Assembly (NCBI GenBank): GCA_947649645.1
Contig: CANSSP010000001.1
Location: 62,001 to 126,000 of the forward strand
Length of the DNA stretch: 64,000 bases
Direction: 5' to 3'
From: an uncultured Roseburia sp.
GTDB lineage: Bacteria; Bacillota; Clostridia; Lachnospirales; Lachnospiraceae
Below, in pieces: positions 45,648-54,611 of this stretch. Each line of letters opens with the position of its first letter. The first letter of the stretch is position 1. A program made the translations under genes and the position numbers. The notes under the pieces were generated by a model, which saw nothing but the letters and a program-made list of their open reading frames with translations, did not search any database and was not told the DNA's origin.

Positions 45648-47015
45648 ATGGACCAGAAAAACACAGATGTAAAAGTACCGCTGATCAGTAAGATTGCTTA
45701 TGGCATGGGGGATGTGGGCTGCAATTTCAGCTGGATGTTTGTCGGGAATTTCCTGATGATTTTTTATACGGATGTTTTTGGAATCGGAATGGGGGCAGTC
45801 GCGGGTCTGATGTTGTTTTCAAGATTCTGGGACGCCGTCAATGATCCGATAATCGGGGGTCTGAGTGATAAGACGCATACAAGATGGGGAAGATACCGCC
45901 CCTGGCTTCTGGTCGCCGCGCCGGTCACTGCTATTGTACTGATATTGACATTCTGGGCGCATCCGGACTGGCCGTCTGCGATAAAAGTTGTCTATATGGC
46001 AGTTACGTACTGTATCCTGGTGTTGGGCTATACCTGCGTGAATATTCCTTATGGAACGCTGTGCGGCGCGATGACACAGAATATAGAAGAGCGTGCAAAA
46101 ATTAATACGTTCCGTTCTGTCAGCGCGATGATTGCAATCGGGATTATCAATATCATAACGGTTCCTCTGATTGCCGCGCTCGGGCAGGGCAATGACAGAC
46201 AGGGATATCTTCTGGTTGCCGTTGTTTATGGATGTATCTTTGCAGCCTGCCATATTTTCTGTTTTACAAAAACGAAGGAAGTTGTGGATGTTCCGGAAAA
46301 GGAAAAAATATCTTTCCGGGTGCAATTGGCATCGGTGGCGAAAAACAGACCGTATATGATCGCGGTGGCAGGGCAGTTCCTGTTTGGGGTTACGCTTTAT
46401 GGAAGAAATGCGGATGCGCTTTATTATTTCACTTATGTGGAAGGTGATCAGGCATTGTTCAGTACATATTCCCTTTTTATTATTCTTCCTTCGATCGTCG
46501 GCGCAGCCTGTTTTCCGGTGGTGTTTAAGCTGATAAACAATAAGGGGCGTTCGGCTTCCATATTTGCATTGCTCACAGGAATCAGCATGTTTTGTATGTA
46601 TTTTTTTACAGCCAGTGAATCTCCGGCTCCATTTTACCTGTTTTCGTGTCTGGCACAATTTTTCTTTTCCGGATTTAACACGGCTATTTACGCGATTGTG
46701 CCGGATTGTGTGGAGTATGGGGAGTGGAAAACAGGACTCCGCAATGACGGTTTTCAGTATGCATTTATTTCGCTGGGAAATAAGATCGGAATGGCAATCG
46801 GAACGGCTGTGCTGGCAGGTGTTTTAGGCAGCCTGGGATATATGGCAAACCAGCAGCAGAATCCGGCTGTGCTGGCGGTAATCAGACATTCATTCACAAC
46901 GGTTCCGGGAATATTATGGATTGTTACAGCTGGCGTTTTATATTTTTACCGCCTGAACAGGAAAGTTTATAATAAAATTGTGCAGGAAATTAAGGAAAGA
47001 AAGTCTGGCTATTAA
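45648..47015 (+). CDS. GPH-family sugar/polyol symporter (MFS)
   Basis: 455 residues, twelve hydrophobic segments. The N-terminal KIAYGMGDVGCNFSWMF and SRFWDAVNDPIIGGLSDKT are hallmarks of the glycoside-pentoside-hexuronide:cation family. It probably imports the polyol or its glycoside with Na+ or H+. AGGAGG lies 6 bases before the ATG at 45648; the ATG at 45642 overlaps that site and is rejected. Confidence 0.88.
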   Translation: MDQKNTDVKVPLISKIAYGMGDVGCNFSWMFVGNFLMIFYTDVFGIGMGAVAGLMLFSRFWDAVNDPIIGGLSDKTHTRWGRYRPWLLVAAPVTAIVLILTFWAHPDWPSAIKVVYMAVTYCILVLGYTCVNIPYGTLCGAMTQNIEERAKINTFRSVSAMIAIGIINIITVPLIAALGQGNDRQGYLLVAVVYGCIFAACHIFCFTKTKEVVDVPEKEKISFRVQLASVAKNRPYMIAVAGQFLFGVTLYGRNADALYYFTYVEGDQALFSTYSLFIILPSIVGAACFPVVFKLINNKGRSASIFALLTGISMFCMYFFTASESPAPFYLFSCLAQFFFSGFNTAIYAIVPDCVEYGEWKTGLRNDGFQYAFISLGNKIGMAIGTAVLAGVLGSLGYMANQQQNPAVLAVIRHSFTTVPGILWIVTAGVLYFYRLNRKVYNKIVQEIKERKSGY

Positions 47016-47080
47016 AAAGATGGAACAGGCGTACTCAATTGGGCAGTACCGTTCCATTCGTCAGCCGGCATAGAACACAT

Positions 47081-47112
47081 AATAACCCTGACATGGCGTT
47101 GTCAGGGTTATT
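47081..47112. terminator. Hairpin between convergent symporter and MATE genes
   Basis: AATAACCCTGACA (47081-47093) / TGTCAGGGTTATT (47100-47112), a 13-bp stem with a short loop. No strong T-run follows, so it may act weakly in both directions. Confidence 0.6.
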
Positions 47113-47190
47113 ATGATATAATCAGGCTATAAAGGTGATAAATGGCAGGAAATTCCTGATGATTATGTCCTAAGTAAATCCTTTTCGGAA

Positions 47191-48609
47191 TTACCGGACG
47201 CCGCGGCTTTTTCTGGAGGTGAGTGCTGCCTTAAATTCCGGCAGTGCGGCTTTTCCCATCCCGGTCACCGGTTTGATCCATTTTCCGCTTCTGGTATACC
47301 ACAATTCAAAGACGAGCCGGATCAGTTCATCCGTGTACAGGAATGAGAACACGGCGAGAAACGGGAGATGCCATATCATGCCGGCGGCCCATGTTGCAGG
47401 GACGCTTACGGCAAAGAGGCAGATAATCTCCAGCAAAGTTCCGAATACGGCTTCGCCTCCGGCGCGGTAGCAGCAATTCATTATATAGTTGCAGGTGCGG
47501 ACCGTTCCGGCAGCCAGATAGATGAGAAGCATGTATCTGCCATAAAACATGGCTTCTGCTCCGAGGCCGAACAGCGAGAGGAGCGGTCTGCTCAGCAGCA
47601 GGCCGGTCAGGCAGATACAGAATGTAATTGCCGGACAAAGCACGGCGAATTTTTTCATATACTGGTAGCCGTTCATAAGGCGGCCGGAGCCGACTTCTTT
47701 TCCGACAACGACGGAAGAGGCGTCGGCCAGGCCGGCAAAGAAGGCGAACACAAATCCTTCCAGGACACGGAACGCAGCCATGGCAGCGATGGCTGATTCG
47801 GACTGATGTCCGATTACGATGTTTATTATCATCTGTCCGATTCCATAGAATAATTCATTGAAGATGATGGGGCAGCATTTTCCCATATATTCTTTGAGAA
47901 AGCCGTCACGCCAGGAAAACATATCTTTCAATTTCAGCACAACTGTTTTTTTGTCCTTCAGAAGAAAAAGGAACAACGCGAATACGTTTACGATACTTGA
48001 CGCAAGAGTGCCGACGGCGGCGCCCGCCGCTCCCATCTGTGGCATACCGAAACGACCGTAGATGAGGATCCAGTTCAGAATGAAATTCGTGATCAGCGCA
48101 AGGACGGAGCTGATCAGAGGCGGCTTTACCCGTTCTGTGGAGCGCATCAGAAAGCTTATGATCACGGCGATGACCTGCAGTGGATAGGCAAATCCGACAA
48201 TACGGATATAAGGAGCGCCGATGGCAATGATAGCTGTTTTATCGGTATAAATTCCCAGTATCAGTTCCGGATTTGCGACTGCCGCTCCGCCAAAGAGCAG
48301 GGATACTGCCAGCATACAGGTGAGCGCGAGCCCGAAGACCCGACTGATCCCTTTTTCGTTGCGGGCGCCCCAGTATTGTGAGAAAAACAACAGTCCCCCG
48401 CTGGCAAACCCGAAATAGCAGGAAAAGAATAAAGACGTAATCTGGGAACAGATTCCGACTGCTGCCACAGAAAGTTCACCCTGGCTGCCGATCATGATGG
48501 TATCGACCATGCTTGCCGTGGTGGACAAAAAATTCTGAAATGCGATAGGCAGTGCGATGGTGAGGACTGTCCGGAAGAAACTTCCCCAGCCGATTTTTTC
48601 GTATCTCAT
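47191..48609 (-). CDS. MATE-family efflux transporter
   Basis: 472 residues with twelve predicted helices in two similar halves. ALPIAFQNFLSTTASMVDTIMIG at the N-terminus is the family's first-helix pattern. A cation-coupled exporter of drugs or metabolites. AAAGGA precedes the ATG. A 28-residue basic tail lies at the C-terminus. Confidence 0.88.
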   Translation of the reverse strand: MRYEKIGWGSFFRTVLTIALPIAFQNFLSTTASMVDTIMIGSQGELSVAAVGICSQITSLFFSCYFGFASGGLLFFSQYWGARNEKGISRVFGLALTCMLAVSLLFGGAAVANPELILGIYTDKTAIIAIGAPYIRIVGFAYPLQVIAVIISFLMRSTERVKPPLISSVLALITNFILNWILIYGRFGMPQMGAAGAAVGTLASSIVNVFALFLFLLKDKKTVVLKLKDMFSWRDGFLKEYMGKCCPIIFNELFYGIGQMIINIVIGHQSESAIAAMAAFRVLEGFVFAFFAGLADASSVVVGKEVGSGRLMNGYQYMKKFAVLCPAITFCICLTGLLLSRPLLSLFGLGAEAMFYGRYMLLIYLAAGTVRTCNYIMNCCYRAGGEAVFGTLLEIICLFAVSVPATWAAGMIWHLPFLAVFSFLYTDELIRLVFELWYTRSGKWIKPVTGMGKAALPEFKAALTSRKSRGVR

Positions 48610-48676
48610 TTGTTGATTCCTTTCATTTACATCAATGGTATTTGTCTGCGGATTTCACGGAAGACCCGTATATTCC

Positions 48677-48704
48677 ATTTTACCTTGAAAAACAGAGATT
48701 GCAA
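48677..48704 (-). promoter_or_regulatory. Promoter of the MATE gene
   Basis: Minus strand TTGCAA (48699-48704), 16-base spacer, TAAAAT (48677-48682). Confidence 0.55.
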
Positions 48705-48791
48705 TCATTATTTTGTAAATATCCCGGATAAAAGCAACGTGTGGGCAGAGGAGTGGAAACATATTTTTTTAGAAGAGGAAGACTCTTTTTC

Positions 48792-48820
48792 TGGAAAATA
48801 GAAAAACGGGGGAGTATAAT
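48792..48820 (+). promoter_or_regulatory. Promoter of the GNAT gene
   Basis: TGGAAA (48792-48797), 17-base spacer, TATAAT (48815-48820), 43 bases before the ATG. Confidence 0.6.
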
Positions 48821-48863
48821 ACATACAGGCGAAGGGGAACAGATATGAAAGGGGGAAAAGAGG

Positions 48864-49400
48864 ATGGAGCAGGTCCCGGAGCGCGGGGAGGATGTCGTGA
48901 GAGCGGAAATGGAGATGATGCCGCAGATTATGAAAATCATTCGCGACGCACAGGCTGCCCTGGCGGAAGATGAGATTCCGCAGTGGCAGGATGGCTATCC
49001 GGACGAGGCTGTCCTGCGAAGAGACGTCACAGGCGGAAACTGCTATGTCTTAAGGCAGAAAAACGAGATCTGCGCGGTGGGAGTGCTGCAGACAGAACCG
49101 GAACCGTCTTACCGGACGATTATGGACGGTGCGTGGGGCACGGGAGAGCGGTACGGCACGGTTCACCGCATGGCGGTCGCCCGAAACAAAAGCGGGCAGG
49201 GTGCGGCAGGCCGTCTGTACGACGCGCTGGAGAGAATCTGTCGGAAGCTGGGAATGGAGGCGGTGCGGATTGATACGCACCGCAAAAACGACAGAATGCG
49301 AAACTGGATTTTAAAGCAGGGTTTCTGGTATTGCGGTGTCATCCGGCTGAACGACGGGGAGAATAGCCTGAGGGATGCATTTGAGAAAAGCCTGGTATAA
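48864..49400 (+). CDS. GNAT-family N-acetyltransferase
   Basis: 178 residues. The acetyl-CoA loop is seen as VARNKSGQGAAGRLYDAL near residue 105, followed by the IDTHRKNDRMRNWILKQGF helix-strand pattern. Acceptor unknown. Probably co-transcribed with the esterase gene 22 bases downstream. Confidence 0.78.
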   Translation: MEQVPERGEDVVRAEMEMMPQIMKIIRDAQAALAEDEIPQWQDGYPDEAVLRRDVTGGNCYVLRQKNEICAVGVLQTEPEPSYRTIMDGAWGTGERYGTVHRMAVARNKSGQGAAGRLYDALERICRKLGMEAVRIDTHRKNDRMRNWILKQGFWYCGVIRLNDGENSLRDAFEKSLV

Positions 49401-49422
49401 GGAAAGAGAGGAGAAAAGGAAA

Positions 49423-50256
49423 ATGGCATATTTACAGATGAGCGTATTATCACAGTCATTGATGAGGACGGTTCCGGTCAATGTGATCCTGCCGGTGGAT
49501 AAAATGGTATTTCCGGGGATGGCGCAGCGGGAGGAAAAGCCATATAAGACGTTATACCTTCTGCACGGTGTGCTCGGCAGCCACGTCGACTGGGTCAACG
49601 GAACAAACATACAGCGGTGGGCGGAGGAAAAGGACCTTGCGGTCGTGATGCCGGCCGGTGAAAATATGTGTTATGTGGATCAGGAGGCAGCGCACAATTA
49701 TTATGGTGAATTTATCGGAAAAGAGCTGGTGGAGCTGACACGGAAAATGTTTCCGCTCTCACACAGACGGGAAGATACCTACATAGCCGGATTGTCCATG
49801 GGCGGATTCGGAGCAATGCGCAACGGCTTAAAGTATCATGAGACGTTTGGCTGCATCGCAGGTCTGTCAGTGGCGGATATTATCGACGATCTTCCGCTGA
49901 GAACAGACGATGCGCCGCTTTTTTTCGAGAGAAGATCTTATGCGGAGAGTGTTTTCGGAGATCTGGCGAAAGTCGCAGAGAGTGATAAGAATCCGAGATG
50001 GATCGCCGCAAAGCTGGCGGAAGAGAAGGCACAGCTGCCGGAGATTTATATCGCCTGCGGCCTCTCAGATTCCCTTCTGCCAAATAACCGGAAACTGCAG
50101 GCGTGTTTAAAGGATCTGGGATACAATGTGACATATGAGGAGGCGCCGGGGGCCCATGAATGGGATTTCTGGAACTGCTATATCCAGAAAGTTCTGGAAT
50201 GGCTTCCGCTGGAAGGGAGCGTGGCAGGAGTCGGCAGCGGCAATGTCGGGGTATGA
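49423..50256 (+). CDS. Esterase D / tributyrin esterase-like hydrolase
   Basis: 277 residues of the putative esterase (PF00756-type) alpha/beta hydrolases: LYLLHGVLGSHVDW near residue 45, nucleophile elbow GLSMGGFGAM near 126, and the final His in APGAHEWDFW. It hydrolyses short acyl or S-formyl esters in this family. No signal peptide, so cytosolic. ATG 49423 has AAAGGAA just upstream; the longer frame from 49375 starts in the GNAT gene. Confidence 0.82.
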   Translation: MAYLQMSVLSQSLMRTVPVNVILPVDKMVFPGMAQREEKPYKTLYLLHGVLGSHVDWVNGTNIQRWAEEKDLAVVMPAGENMCYVDQEAAHNYYGEFIGKELVELTRKMFPLSHRREDTYIAGLSMGGFGAMRNGLKYHETFGCIAGLSVADIIDDLPLRTDDAPLFFERRSYAESVFGDLAKVAESDKNPRWIAAKLAEEKAQLPEIYIACGLSDSLLPNNRKLQACLKDLGYNVTYEEAPGAHEWDFWNCYIQKVLEWLPLEGSVAGVGSGNVGV

Positions 50257-50307
50257 CAGGGCGTGCTTTTTTTGCCCCGGGCTGTGGGAGAGGAAGCGGC
50301 TATAAGG

Positions 50308-50412
50308 ATGAAAGGAAAGTTTTTATTGCTGTTTTCCGGCTGCTGCAGCCCAAAAAACAGTGGGAAGGAGGAATCCGCAGTGTCATCAGCTGTCCGGCCA
50401 ACGGCCCGCTGA
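50308..50412 (+). pseudogene. Possible lipoprotein 5-prime remnant related to the tandem lipoproteins
   Basis: 34 codons: basic start, LLLFSGC lipobox, then SPKNSGKEESA before a stop. The downstream tandem lipoproteins read LLVFSGCGSPENDTKKEPA at the same place, so this may be the decayed start of another family member. Too short to be certain. Confidence 0.35.
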
Positions 50413-50467
50413 TGGCATAAAAAAGTAACTGTGCTTTACAGGTTCTAATGCAGATGTAGAAAAATAG

Positions 50468-50496
50468 TTGACAACAGAATGTTGTTGTAGTAATAT
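50468..50496 (+). promoter_or_regulatory. Strong promoter with overlapping palindrome
   Basis: TTGACA (50468-50473), 17-base spacer, TAATAT (50491-50496). The spacer region holds CAACA-GAA-TGTTG. CAGATGTAG occurs on both sides (50451-50459 and 50509-50517); its reverse complement approximates the BlaI/MecI half-site TACAnnTG. Likely drives the small secreted protein gene, leaving a leader of about 155 bases with no other gene. Confidence 0.6.
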
Positions 50497-50657
50497 CATA
50501 TTATAACTCAGATGTAGGAAGATGGTTTTATTTTTTTGGTCAATCTTACTATCTTTGTAAGAAGCTTTTGCTTTGTATACCTACAGAAATCATAAAAACA
50601 ATATGGTACCGATTGTTTTTTATGATCATACATAGTATAATGGAAGGAGGGATTCTG

Positions 50658-50915
50658 ATGAAAAAAATTGTGGCTTTTGCTTTGACAATTGCGCTGGCTG
50701 CCGGTTTTATGAATATGCCGGTGCAGGCGGCGGAACTGCCGGTGCATGATCACGCTGCCGGTGCAGAGGCACGGTATGATATGTATTCGCCGTATTGTCC
50801 TGTGGAAGGCTGTGGTCAGGTTGGTAAATATCTGTATCAGGTCGAGTCGATCGGCGGGCACTTTATGGTTTATAGGGAGTGTTCGAAGCACGGACTTTAT
50901 CATCATTTTACGTGA
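50658..50915 (+). CDS. Small secreted cysteine/histidine-containing protein
   Basis: 85 residues. Signal peptide 1-27 (cleavage likely after VQAA), then a short mature chain with HDHAAG, CPVEGCGQVGKY and ECSKHGLYHHF: four Cys and several His, suggesting a metal-binding or disulfide-bonded mini-domain. GGAAGGAGGG precedes the ATG. A terminator follows. Not recognised. Confidence 0.65.
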   Translation: MKKIVAFALTIALAAGFMNMPVQAAELPVHDHAAGAEARYDMYSPYCPVEGCGQVGKYLYQVESIGGHFMVYRECSKHGLYHHFT

Positions 50916-50932
50916 TGTGCCCTGAATGAGAG

Positions 50933-50984
50933 CGGACGGCGGCAAGGCATTGAGATCTCTGTCATTGCATGCCGTCCGTTTTTT
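50933..50984 (+). terminator. Terminator after the small secreted protein gene
   Basis: CGGACGGC (50933-50940) / GCCGTCCG (50971-50978) followed by six T. Confidence 0.78.
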
Positions 50985-51021
50985 GTCTGCGTCGTCAGAT
51001 ACGTGTAATAAAGGGAGGGGA

Positions 51022-52058
51022 TATGGTGAGTTCCAGAAGACGATGGATGGCGGTATTTCTGACTGTCCTTCTGGTGTTTTCCGGCTGCGGCAGTCCGGAG
51101 AACGATACGAAAAAGGAACCGGCAGCACAGACAAGGGAAGTATCCTCTGCGTTCCGTGGGATAGGGGGATCGGGACTGTCAGCGGATGAACTGAAAGAAT
51201 GCGGGGCGGTATCTTATGACGGGCCGGTGGAGTTCCATGATCCGGTGACGGAGGAGATGCTGCGGAACATGACCGGGAAGCCGGAAGGCGAGGTGCTGCG
51301 CAGTGATCTGCAGAAAATTCATGCCATCTACTGGCGGAACGATCGTTACTGGTCTGATCTGCAGATCCTTGATGATGCAGTACCGTGGGAACCTGGAAAG
51401 GGCTACTGGCAGCAGTGTGGCCAGCCCGAAACACTGGAGGATTTTGCCCTGTGCGACAATCTGCAGTGGCTGTCGCTCGGCAGGCTGGAAGTGCCGTCCC
51501 TGGAGCCGCTGGCCTCGCTGACGCAGCTGGAGTGGATTGAATTTGAGGGAGCGGCTGTGACGGCGGAGCGGCTGGAAGAGCTGGCACTTCTGGAAGAAGT
51601 GAAGGCATTCCGCATGGGAAACGGAGAAGTTACGGAGGTGGCCGGCTTTACGGACGGCAGTTTCCTTCTGCCGATGGCGGACCGTCTGGTATATCTGGAT
51701 ATCAACGGCGGGATTGAGTGGAATCCGGAAGTGCTGGCGCAGATGACAAAGCTGGAAGTACTGGTTCTGGCGAATGCCGGAGATCTCGCTTTTCTGACAG
51801 AACTGACAGAGCTGAAAGAACTGAGCCTGTATGCATGTACCGCCAGGGACTGGGGTCCTCTTGGGACGCTGCAGCAGCTTGAATATCTGTCGATTTTGGG
51901 CAATGAGAACACGCCGGCTTCCGTGACGCTGGACGATCTGCGGCCGCTTTCCGGCCTTGCATACCTTGGGCTGAGTATGGCCGGTCTGGAGAAGGAGCAT
52001 ACCCGTGAGGAGATCATCGACGCGCTTCCCGGCCTGACGGGACTTTATATTATGTGAT
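51022..52058 (+). repeat. Perfect 1,037-bp tandem duplication, copy 1
   Basis: Identical to 52159-53195 as read. Identity begins one base before the ATG and ends one base after the stop codon; flanking sequence differs beyond that. All reading frames on both strands translate identically, so there are no silent differences. Confidence 0.95.
51023..52057 (+). CDS. Leucine-rich-repeat-like lipoprotein, copy 1
   Basis: 344 residues. Signal peptide with lipobox VFSGC (Cys about 22), a charged linker, then from about residue 140 a series of leucine-rich strands about 22-25 residues apart (LQWLSLGRLEV, LEWIEFEGAAV, LEVLVLANAG, LKELSLYACTA, LEYLSILGNEN). It should sit on the outer face of the membrane and bind a protein or glycan. 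Function unknown. GGGAGGGG precedes the ATG. Confidence 0.82.
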   Translation: MVSSRRRWMAVFLTVLLVFSGCGSPENDTKKEPAAQTREVSSAFRGIGGSGLSADELKECGAVSYDGPVEFHDPVTEEMLRNMTGKPEGEVLRSDLQKIHAIYWRNDRYWSDLQILDDAVPWEPGKGYWQQCGQPETLEDFALCDNLQWLSLGRLEVPSLEPLASLTQLEWIEFEGAAVTAERLEELALLEEVKAFRMGNGEVTEVAGFTDGSFLLPMADRLVYLDINGGIEWNPEVLAQMTKLEVLVLANAGDLAFLTELTELKELSLYACTARDWGPLGTLQQLEYLSILGNENTPASVTLDDLRPLSGLAYLGLSMAGLEKEHTREEIIDALPGLTGLYIM

Positions 52059-52158
52059 TCCGATGCAGGGCAGAGGCATCGGAACCGGCAGACGGGGACA
52101 ATGGCGTGAAGAGAAGATCTGAGATTTGACAGACAGAGTGTAAAGTCAGGGGGAGAGG

Positions 52159-53195
52159 TATGGTGAGTTCCAGAAGACGATGGATGGCGGTATTTCTGAC
52201 TGTCCTTCTGGTGTTTTCCGGCTGCGGCAGTCCGGAGAACGATACGAAAAAGGAACCGGCAGCACAGACAAGGGAAGTATCCTCTGCGTTCCGTGGGATA
52301 GGGGGATCGGGACTGTCAGCGGATGAACTGAAAGAATGCGGGGCGGTATCTTATGACGGGCCGGTGGAGTTCCATGATCCGGTGACGGAGGAGATGCTGC
52401 GGAACATGACCGGGAAGCCGGAAGGCGAGGTGCTGCGCAGTGATCTGCAGAAAATTCATGCCATCTACTGGCGGAACGATCGTTACTGGTCTGATCTGCA
52501 GATCCTTGATGATGCAGTACCGTGGGAACCTGGAAAGGGCTACTGGCAGCAGTGTGGCCAGCCCGAAACACTGGAGGATTTTGCCCTGTGCGACAATCTG
52601 CAGTGGCTGTCGCTCGGCAGGCTGGAAGTGCCGTCCCTGGAGCCGCTGGCCTCGCTGACGCAGCTGGAGTGGATTGAATTTGAGGGAGCGGCTGTGACGG
52701 CGGAGCGGCTGGAAGAGCTGGCACTTCTGGAAGAAGTGAAGGCATTCCGCATGGGAAACGGAGAAGTTACGGAGGTGGCCGGCTTTACGGACGGCAGTTT
52801 CCTTCTGCCGATGGCGGACCGTCTGGTATATCTGGATATCAACGGCGGGATTGAGTGGAATCCGGAAGTGCTGGCGCAGATGACAAAGCTGGAAGTACTG
52901 GTTCTGGCGAATGCCGGAGATCTCGCTTTTCTGACAGAACTGACAGAGCTGAAAGAACTGAGCCTGTATGCATGTACCGCCAGGGACTGGGGTCCTCTTG
53001 GGACGCTGCAGCAGCTTGAATATCTGTCGATTTTGGGCAATGAGAACACGCCGGCTTCCGTGACGCTGGACGATCTGCGGCCGCTTTCCGGCCTTGCATA
53101 CCTTGGGCTGAGTATGGCCGGTCTGGAGAAGGAGCATACCCGTGAGGAGATCATCGACGCGCTTCCCGGCCTGACGGGACTTTATATTATGTGAT
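52159..53195 (+). repeat. Perfect 1,037-bp tandem duplication, copy 2
   Basis: Second copy; 100 bases separate the two. The spacer includes the hairpin TTCCGATGC (52059-52067) / GCATCGGAA (52077-52085). Confidence 0.95.
52160..53194 (+). CDS. Leucine-rich-repeat-like lipoprotein, copy 2
   Basis: Same 344-residue product as the preceding gene, with no difference at any base. Its upstream region differs from that of copy 1 (GGGGGAGAGG site, different 5-prime flank), so the two could be expressed at different levels. It lies 76 bases before the ABC importer genes, suggesting the lipoprotein works with, or is regulated like, that transporter. Confidence 0.82.
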   Translation: MVSSRRRWMAVFLTVLLVFSGCGSPENDTKKEPAAQTREVSSAFRGIGGSGLSADELKECGAVSYDGPVEFHDPVTEEMLRNMTGKPEGEVLRSDLQKIHAIYWRNDRYWSDLQILDDAVPWEPGKGYWQQCGQPETLEDFALCDNLQWLSLGRLEVPSLEPLASLTQLEWIEFEGAAVTAERLEELALLEEVKAFRMGNGEVTEVAGFTDGSFLLPMADRLVYLDINGGIEWNPEVLAQMTKLEVLVLANAGDLAFLTELTELKELSLYACTARDWGPLGTLQQLEYLSILGNENTPASVTLDDLRPLSGLAYLGLSMAGLEKEHTREEIIDALPGLTGLYIM

Positions 53196-53270
53196 GGAAA
53201 ATAAGCCGCAGGGGTCTGTGGAAGGCCCGTTACCGGTTTTGTAGTTATAATTTAGGAGGACAGGTTCATT

Positions 53271-54611
53271 ATGAAAAAGCGACTTTCTGTTTTATGCCTG
53301 CTGTTGTTTCCATTGGTCTGCGCCTGCGGCAGTCCGTCCGGTCCGGGCGGAACGCTTACCATCTGTGCGGATGGCAATGGGCTGAATGAAGTTTTTCTGG
53401 GACCGGTTCTGGCGGAGTATGAGAGATTAAATCCCGATGTGGAGCTGGAGGTCGTCTATCTTCCTCCGGCCAATTCGCAGGATCCGGCCATGACCGAGGA
53501 GCGCGAGGCGGCGCTGATCAGGACGCGCACGGAGCTGATGGGCGGCGAGGGGGCCGATATCTATCTTTTTTTCAACCGTCCTTCGGCGGAGCCGGACAGT
53601 TATATGCTCTTCCCGAATCTCGAACGTCAGATTATGGGGGAGATTTTTCACGATCTTGATTTTTTGTATGAAAACCCTGGATTTGAGGAGGAGGCTTATA
53701 TACCGATGCTGAAGGAGGCGGGGCAGTATGACGGAAAATCGTATGTCCTGCCTTTAAGTTATACCTGTCCCGTCCTGATCGCTACAGAGGAAGGGCTTTC
53801 ATCCGGCGGTTTTGACGAAGAGGCGGCCGCGGCGGATACGGCGGCTTATGTGGATGCGCTGATGGCGCTGCCGGCCGTGCAGCGGCCGTACCTGTCTGTG
53901 GCTGCCCCCTCTCTGCTGATGAACGTACCATCCGTTGCTCCGGTTTCGGTGCAGGACGCTGAAATCAGACTGAATACACCGGTCTGGCAGGATACTTTGC
54001 AACAGGCCCAAAGGATCCTGAAAGAGGACGATGGAACGGAAGCCGATTTTTTTGCGGCTCTTGATCTGGATGCCTGTATTGCGGATGGCGCTGTGTTTCT
54101 GGCGGGGGCTTCTGTCAATCCGGCGCATTCCCTGCGGGTGCTGGAGGATGGCGGCCATACGGCAAGACTGCTGCCGGTTCCAAACGAGAACGGCAGTCTG
54201 ACGGCGATGCCCTGTATCACTGCCACAGTTTCTGCAGGGTGTGAAAATACCGAGGCTGCCGCCGATCTTCTGCTCTTTCTGCTCAGCGACACGGTGCAGG
54301 GCAGCGGTACGCTTGAAAACAGCCAGAGCAGTGCAAATCTGATCAACGGCGGCACAAGCTGGCCGGTGCGGCGCGGATGCGCGGTGAAAATGACAGAAGC
54401 GCTCACCTTGCAGCCGGTTGTGCCGGGGGAGATCAGCGATACGCTGAAGGCTGATTTTGAGCGTATGGAAAACCGTGTGGGAGCCTGCCGCCTCGCGGGC
54501 CGCTATGACGGAGAACTTTATTCCCTGGTGGAGCCGTATCTGAAGGGAACCATGGGCTGGGAGGAATGTTATGCAGAGATTGAAAAAGAATGGTCCTATC
54601 TGGATGAATGA
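53271..54611 (+). CDS. ABC importer solute-binding lipoprotein
   Basis: 446 residues. Signal peptide with lipobox LVCAC (Cys about 19), then a cluster-B-like binding protein domain (LTICADGNGLNE, YERLNPDVELEVVYLPP). The shape is that of sugar-type extracellular binding proteins, but sequence is divergent and the ligand is unclear. TTAGGAGG precedes the ATG. It overlaps the first permease gene by 41 bases if that starts at 54571. Confidence 0.82.
   Translation: MKKRLSVLCLLLFPLVCACGSPSGPGGTLTICADGNGLNEVFLGPVLAEYERLNPDVELEVVYLPPANSQDPAMTEEREAALIRTRTELMGGEGADIYLFFNRPSAEPDSYMLFPNLERQIMGEIFHDLDFLYENPGFEEEAYIPMLKEAGQYDGKSYVLPLSYTCPVLIATEEGLSSGGFDEEAAAADTAAYVDALMALPAVQRPYLSVAAPSLLMNVPSVAPVSVQDAEIRLNTPVWQDTLQQAQRILKEDDGTEADFFAALDLDACIADGAVFLAGASVNPAHSLRVLEDGGHTARLLPVPNENGSLTAMPCITATVSAGCENTEAAADLLLFLLSDTVQGSGTLENSQSSANLINGGTSWPVRRGCAVKMTEALTLQPVVPGEISDTLKADFERMENRVGACRLAGRYDGELYSLVEPYLKGTMGWEECYAEIEKEWSYLDE

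Noticed and set aside
50618-50641. Second promoter (TTGTTT-17-TATAAT) just before the small secreted protein gene
   Set aside because: The transcript would start inside the ribosome-binding site; the promoter at 50468-50496 is better placed.
50508-51608. Long minus-strand open frame of 366 codons
   Set aside because: It is antisense to the secreted protein and lipoprotein genes, has shadow-like Pro/Ser/Arg composition, and is partly repeated in the second lipoprotein copy.
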